From UBA3537 sp965658025 (GTDB lineage Bacteria > Bacteroidota > Bacteroidia > Flavobacteriales > Flavobacteriaceae): 64,000 bases of DNA. Shown piece after piece: positions 59,919 through 64,000 of this stretch (position 1 is the stretch's first letter; each line of letters begins with the position of its first letter). The position numbers and the translations under genes are program-made. The stretch is taken from NCBI GenBank assembly GCA_965658025.1, contig CBFHQL010000002.1, forward strand, positions 124,001 through 188,000. Reading direction: 5' to 3'. The notes beneath the pieces were generated by a model that was not told where the DNA came from, searched no databases, and worked only from the letters and a program-made list of their open reading frames with translations.

Positions 59919-61265
59919 TTAGACAATGCCTTGAGCAAGCATAGCGTCGGCTACTTTTACAAAGCCCGCGATATTTGCTCCTTTTACATAATCAATGTAT
60001 CCTGTATTTTCATCTTTACCATACTTAATACATTTGTCGTGGATATTACCCATAATTTCTTTGAGTTTATCGTCCACTTCTTTTCGGGTCCAATTAAATC
60101 GTAAAGAATTTTGAGTCATTTCCAAACCAGAAGTTGCAACACCCCCAGCATTAGAGGCTTTTCCTGGTGCAAATAAAATTTGCGCCTTTTGGAATAAAGC
60201 AATGGCCTCTTTGGTCGAAGGCATATTAGCACCTTCACTCACACAAATACATCCATTGTCCAATAACATTTTGGCATCTTTTTCATTGAGTTCGTTTTGT
60301 GTTGCACAGGGCAATGCCATGTCACATGGCTCAGACCACGGCGTTTTTTTAGGAAAAAACTTTGCGTTTGGATAAGCATCAACATAAGCACTAATGCGCC
60401 CTCGCTTGTTGTTTTTTAAATCCATCACAAAAGCTAATTTCTGCTCATCAATACCATCTTGATCGAGTATGTATCCCGATGAATCTGAAAGCGTGATGAC
60501 TTTTCCGCCCAGCTGATTTACTTTCTCTGCTGCAAATTGTGCCACATTTCCAGATCCTGAGATTGTCACCGTTTTTCCCTTTATGTCATCTCCTTTGGTT
60601 TGCAACATTTTTTGTGCAAAATAAACAGTTCCATACCCTGTTGCTTCTGGTCGAATAAGTGATCCTCCCCAAGTCAGTCCTTTTCCAGTTAGAACTCCTG
60701 TAAATTCATTTTTTAATTTTTTATACATCCCAAATAAAAACCCAATTTCTCGTCCTCCAACCCCAATATCACCAGCAGGAATGTCAGTATTTGGCCCAAT
60801 ATGACGAAATAATTCGCTCATAAAGGCGTGACAAAAACGCATAATTTCGTTGTCGCTTTTCCCTTTGGGATCAAAATCACTACCGCCCTTTCCGCCACCC
60901 ATTGGAAGAGTGGTTAAGCTGTTTTTAAACACCTGTTCGAAAGCCAAAAATTTTAAAATACTCATATTAACCGAAGGGTGAAAACGAAGCCCTCCTTTGT
61001 ATGGGCCAATAGCAGAGTTCATTTGTATACGATATCCTCGATTGACTTGTATTTCTCCTGAATCATCTACCCAATTGACCCGAAACATTACTGCGCGTTC
61101 GGGTTCAACCATCCGCAAAAGAATATTTTTACCATGATAAATATCGTGTTGAACAATGTAGGGAATTACTGTTTCTGCAACTTCTTCGACAGCTTGCAAA
61201 AACTCAGGCTCCAGACTATTTCTTTGGCGCACCAAATCTAAAAATCCTTCAATTTTGTGTTTCAT
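59919..61265 (-). CDS. gdhA: NADP-specific glutamate dehydrogenase
   Basis: 448 residues, the hexameric NADP-type size. The glutamate-binding PMGGGKGGSDFDPKG contains the catalytic lysine region, the Rossmann loop is SGSGNVAQFAAEKV, and LTWGGSLIRPEATGYG is conserved. It forms glutamate from ammonium and 2-oxoglutarate. It has its own promoter and terminator. Confidence 0.96.
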   Translation of the reverse strand: MKHKIEGFLDLVRQRNSLEPEFLQAVEEVAETVIPYIVQHDIYHGKNILLRMVEPERAVMFRVNWVDDSGEIQVNRGYRIQMNSAIGPYKGGLRFHPSVNMSILKFLAFEQVFKNSLTTLPMGGGKGGSDFDPKGKSDNEIMRFCHAFMSELFRHIGPNTDIPAGDIGVGGREIGFLFGMYKKLKNEFTGVLTGKGLTWGGSLIRPEATGYGTVYFAQKMLQTKGDDIKGKTVTISGSGNVAQFAAEKVNQLGGKVITLSDSSGYILDQDGIDEQKLAFVMDLKNNKRGRISAYVDAYPNAKFFPKKTPWSEPCDMALPCATQNELNEKDAKMLLDNGCICVSEGANMPSTKEAIALFQKAQILFAPGKASNAGGVATSGLEMTQNSLRFNWTRKEVDDKLKEIMGNIHDKCIKYGKDENTGYIDYVKGANIAGFVKVADAMLAQGIV

Positions 61266-61306
61266 TTAATTTAATTTTAAGGGCATTATTATAATTATTT
61301 ATAGTG

Positions 61307-61314
61307 CAAATATA
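61307..61314 (-). promoter_or_regulatory. gdhA promoter, -7 element
   Basis: The minus strand reads TATATTTG, an exact consensus match, 41 nt before the gdhA ATG. Confidence 0.5.
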
Positions 61315-61400
61315 TAATATCTTAAAAAATAAATTGATATTTTTTTAAATTCGTAATTAACAGCTATAATTTAGCGCTAATATTGCGAATTATTCAAAAA

Positions 61401-62543
61401 TTACCCGTTTAGCGCTTGATCTAAGTCGTCAATTAGGTCTTGCTGATCTTCAATACCAACACTCAGCCTAATTAACGAATCCACAACACCTGTTTTTTCT
61501 CGCTCCTCTTTTGGAATACTCGCATGCGTCATGCTTGCTGGATGCCCCGCCAAAGACTCTACGCCCCCTAAAGACTCTGCAAGTGTAAACACTTTTAGTC
61601 GTTCTACAACTTTTATAGCTTCTTGATAATTGTTTCCTTTTGTAGTAAAGGACAACATCCCTCCAAAATCATGCATCTGCTCCGCAGCAACTCGGTGGTT
61701 GGGATGTGTGACTAATCCTGGCCAATACACATGTTCTACTTTTGGATGCTTTTGCAAAAACTCGGCAACTGCGCGCCCATTTTCACAATGACGTTGCATA
61801 CGAACATGAAGTGTTTTGATGCCGCGCAACACCAAAAAACTGTCTTGCGGACCACACACAGCACCACTTGCATTTTGAATAAAATAAAGCTGATCTGCAA
61901 GATTTTTGTCTTTAACCACCAACGCGCCCATAACGACATCACTATGCCCACCAAGATATTTTGTGGCTGAATGCATCACAATATCGGCACCTAAATCCAA
62001 AGGTTGTTGAAGATAGGGTGTGGCAAAAGTATTGTCCACAGCCAAAAGTACATCATGCTTTTTGGCAACAGCAGAGACCGCTTTTATGTCAATAATGTTT
62101 AACATTGGATTGGTTGGGGTTTCAACCCAAATGAGTCTTGTTTTTGAGTTTATGTGCTGCTCAATTTTATCGGCATTCTCCATCCCAATAAAATGAAATT
62201 TAATCTGAAATTTCTCAAAAACTTTTGTAAATAAACGGTACGTTCCGCCATACAAATCGTTGGTTGAAATAACTTCATCGCCAGGGTTTAAAAGTTTTAT
62301 AATCGCGTCAATAGCAGCCAATCCCGAACCAAAAGCCAGTCCATAGCTACCATTTTCTATACTTGCAAATGATTGTTCTAAGGCATGGCGAGTAGGGTTG
62401 TGCGTCCGCGAATATTCATATCCTTTGTGCCCCCCCGGTGTCGTTTGTGCGTACGTAGATGTTTGATAAATTGGCGGCATAACTGAGCCGAAAGCTTTAT
62501 CTGGTGATTGACCACCATGAATGGTTTTTGTGTTAAATTTCAT
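61401..62543 (-). CDS. metB: Cystathionine gamma-synthase family PLP enzyme
   Basis: 380 residues of the Cys/Met metabolism PLP family. The PLP lysine is in MHSATKYLGGHSDVVMG, with SRTHNPTRHALE and AVDNTFATPYLQQPLDLGAD also typical. The enzyme either joins O-succinyl- or O-acetylhomoserine and cysteine (gamma-synthase) or cleaves cystathionine (gamma-lyase); the two cannot be told apart reliably by sequence alone. The DinB gene lies 20 nt upstream on the same strand. Confidence 0.88.
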   Translation of the reverse strand: MKFNTKTIHGGQSPDKAFGSVMPPIYQTSTYAQTTPGGHKGYEYSRTHNPTRHALEQSFASIENGSYGLAFGSGLAAIDAIIKLLNPGDEVISTNDLYGGTYRLFTKVFEKFQIKFHFIGMENADKIEQHINSKTRLIWVETPTNPMLNIIDIKAVSAVAKKHDVLLAVDNTFATPYLQQPLDLGADIVMHSATKYLGGHSDVVMGALVVKDKNLADQLYFIQNASGAVCGPQDSFLVLRGIKTLHVRMQRHCENGRAVAEFLQKHPKVEHVYWPGLVTHPNHRVAAEQMHDFGGMLSFTTKGNNYQEAIKVVERLKVFTLAESLGGVESLAGHPASMTHASIPKEEREKTGVVDSLIRLSVGIEDQQDLIDDLDQALNG

Positions 62544-62563
62544 TATTTAAATTATTGGAGTTG

Positions 62564-63025
62564 TTAAGAGAGAATAGAGTTTTTCATGGCTAATATATAG
62601 CCCAAATGAATCCCTTCATGAAAATTATTAAATTCAATGGCTTCCTCAACACACGTAAGTGTGCTATTTGTTGAAACCGTGTACTGATTATAGGTTTTAA
62701 AAATCCCTGAGTCGTAATCTGTTTGTGTTTGTTCAACAGTCGAAAACAGTAGTGTTTTCAAATGATTGACCTCTTGTTGAGTAACATCACATTCGGTTTT
62801 GGTGCCTTTTCTGTAAGCGTCTACCAAATCTGTTTCTACGAGCATCGGAATACCAGATAGTTTATACACCAACAATTGTTGGGTTACAACCACATGAGCA
62901 ATATTCCAGTATATAGAATTTCGGTATCCTTTAGGTACCACATTGAGCTGATCTAAAGAAAAATCGGTTAAAAATTTTAACAGTATTGCTCTGTTTTTCA
63001 AGGCAATATCAAAACTACAGTTCAT
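62564..63025 (-). CDS. DinB family protein
   Basis: 153 residues, a four-helix bundle of the DinB/YfiT type. The metal histidines are visible in NIAHVVVTQQLL and NFHEGIHLGYIL. The family includes thiol-dependent transferases such as bacillithiol-S-transferases and putative metal-dependent hydrolases; the exact reaction is unknown. It precedes the cystathionine gamma-synthase gene. Confidence 0.85.
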   Translation of the reverse strand: MNCSFDIALKNRAILLKFLTDFSLDQLNVVPKGYRNSIYWNIAHVVVTQQLLVYKLSGIPMLVETDLVDAYRKGTKTECDVTQQEVNHLKTLLFSTVEQTQTDYDSGIFKTYNQYTVSTNSTLTCVEEAIEFNNFHEGIHLGYILAMKNSILS

Positions 63026-63093
63026 AATTAAATTAAATACGTCAAAAATTATTTAAGAAATGATTTTCTTTGTAAAAGTAATGAAACAATCGC

Positions 63094-63450
63094 ATGAAAA
63101 AAATCTATTACCTCAAAACTTGCAATACCTGTCAACGTATCATCAAATCATTAGAACTTCCCGAAGATTTTAAGCGACAAGACCTCAAAGAACATCCTTT
63201 GTCTTTAGCGGATTTAGACCACCTAAAGTCTTTGGCTGGAAGTTATGAAGCTCTATTTAGCCGACGCGCAAAACGTTATAAAGAAATGGGGTTGAAAAAT
63301 GAATCTCTGGAGGAACACGATTACAAGCGTTACATCCTTGATCATTATACATTTTTGAAACGTCCGGTGGTGGTAATAGATCAACAAATTTTTATTGGAA
63401 ATAGCCCAAAAACTATTACAGCCGCAAAACTAGCTCTTGGACATGAATAG
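63094..63450 (+). CDS. ArsC/Spx-like thioredoxin-fold protein
   Basis: 118 residues of the ArsC family fold. A CxxC pair (C10-NT-C13) sits at the N-terminus, as in Spx/YffB-like members, and FLKRPVVVID gives the conserved arginine. The family includes glutaredoxin-coupled arsenate reductases and redox regulators; which this is cannot be decided. It is not in the ars operon. Its last 8 nt overlap the EamA transporter gene. Confidence 0.85.
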   Translation: MKKIYYLKTCNTCQRIIKSLELPEDFKRQDLKEHPLSLADLDHLKSLAGSYEALFSRRAKRYKEMGLKNESLEEHDYKRYILDHYTFLKRPVVVIDQQIFIGNSPKTITAAKLALGHE

Positions 63451-64000
63451 CCGAAACTCTGCCCTTATTGCCCTCATTTTGGTGCAATTATTTTATGGTG
63501 TCACCTTTACTTTTGCTAACGATGTAATTGTTGGTAGTCACATTATGCCCTTTGGATTTATTCTTTTGAGAGTTACGTGTGCTGCTGTTCTGTTTTGGTT
63601 ATTTGGCTTAGTCGTTCCTAGCAAAAAAATTGATCGTAAAGATTTTCCAAAATTAATTGCTGCTGCTCTTTTTGGAGTTGCTTTAAATATGTTGGCCTTT
63701 TTTAAAGGGCTTCAATACACCACTCCCATCAATGGCTCAGTGATAATGATTACTGTACCCATCATCGTGCTTATTTTGTCTGCAATCATATTGAAAGAAC
63801 GCATTACAGGACCAAAAGTGTTTGGGGTTGGGTTAGGGCTTTCGGGGGCTTTAGTGTTGAGTTTGTATGGCCAATCTTCATCCAACGGAGAAGATATTTT
63901 GTTGGGCAATTTTTTGATTTTTATCAATGCTGCTTCCTACAGTTATTATCTGATTTTGATCAAAAAACTAACCGCGAAATACCACCCCTATGATTTTATC
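63443..64000 (+). CDS. EamA/DMT family transporter, 5' part only
   Basis: The frame is open from the ATG at 63443 to the right edge (186 codons). It encodes about six hydrophobic helices of the first EamA repeat and the start of the second (GLQYTTPINGSVIMITVPI, LKERITGPKVFGVGLGLSGA). These are drug/metabolite transporters of unknown substrate. It overlaps the ArsC-like gene by 8 nt, so the two are translationally coupled. Confidence 0.9.
   Translation, partial: MNSRNSALIALILVQLFYGVTFTFANDVIVGSHIMPFGFILLRVTCAAVLFWLFGLVVPSKKIDRKDFPKLIAAALFGVALNMLAFFKGLQYTTPINGSVIMITVPIIVLILSAIILKERITGPKVFGVGLGLSGALVLSLYGQSSSNGEDILLGNFLIFINAASYSYYLILIKKLTAKYHPYDFI

Overview
The window is a 64 kb, AT-rich, gene-dense piece of a Bacteroidota chromosome, almost certainly from a (probably marine) member of the Flavobacteriaceae. 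The signs are: C-terminal type IX secretion (T9SS) sorting domains on a secreted GH16 glucanase and on a PorZ-like protein; TonB-dependent receptors; families typical of this group (DUF3109, DUF5916, M56/BlaI pairs, DUF4956, DUF2490); almost no Shine-Dalgarno sequences; and many promoters that fit the Bacteroidota pattern (TTTG, about 20 nt, then TAnnTTTG). Most of the content is core genome. I see no CRISPR array, rRNA operon, prophage or intact insertion sequence.

Layout. 1-2.8 kb: class I ribonucleotide reductase (nrdB upstream of a cut-off nrdA) and a DUF3109 protein. 2.9-7.3 kb: MarC, a small membrane protein, a dsbD-HupE-dCMP deaminase operon and an HxlR regulator. 7.4-9.5 kb: secreted GH16 laminarinase-like enzyme, tRNA-Pro(GGG) and a CDGSH iron-sulfur protein. 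9.4-11.5 kb: arsenic resistance operon arsR-arsC-acr3. 11.5-14.1 kb: BlaI/M56 sensor pair. 14.3-19.7 kb: tRNA-Ala(GGC), a surface lipoprotein esterase, MATE exporter, QueD-like enzyme, LpxH-like hydrolase and a DUF4956-DUF2490 pair. 19.7-26.1 kb: MFS-recJ-OsmC operon, a CMD-family protein, rsmI, mscS and tsaB. 26.1-32.1 kb: a MacAB/TolC-type export operon ending in tsaB, and a small XRE regulator. 32.1-37.4 kb: cytochrome oxidase subunits III and IV, ctaB, SCO1, DUF420 and two unassigned membrane-anchored proteins. 37.5-40.1 kb: a DUF5916 outer-membrane protein. 40.3-50.1 kb: translation block rplM-rpsI-rpsB-tsf, then pyrH-frr, an RND transporter, asnS and rpoN. 50.1-51.8 kb: umuC-umuD. 52.0-59.8 kb: two TonB-dependent receptors, recX, recO and a PorZ-like gene. 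59.9-64 kb: gdhA, a cystathionine gamma-synthase, DinB, an ArsC/Spx-like protein and a cut-off EamA transporter.

How it fits together. The picture is an aerobic heterotroph that digests laminarin-type glucans outside the cell through T9SS enzymes, takes up scarce nutrients through TonB receptors, respires with a heme-copper oxidase and assimilates ammonium through glutamate dehydrogenase. Several compact operons mix functions: recO and recX are interleaved with porZ-like and TonB-receptor genes, and tsaB sits behind an export pump. I did not find one clearly new system. The best candidates for undescribed biology are the CxxC mini-protein and the cysteine-less thioredoxin-fold protein that flank SCO1/DUF420, the TonB-plug-like tail on the M56 sensor, and a candidate operator over the umuC promoter. 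All calls come from reading the sequence; no database search was run.
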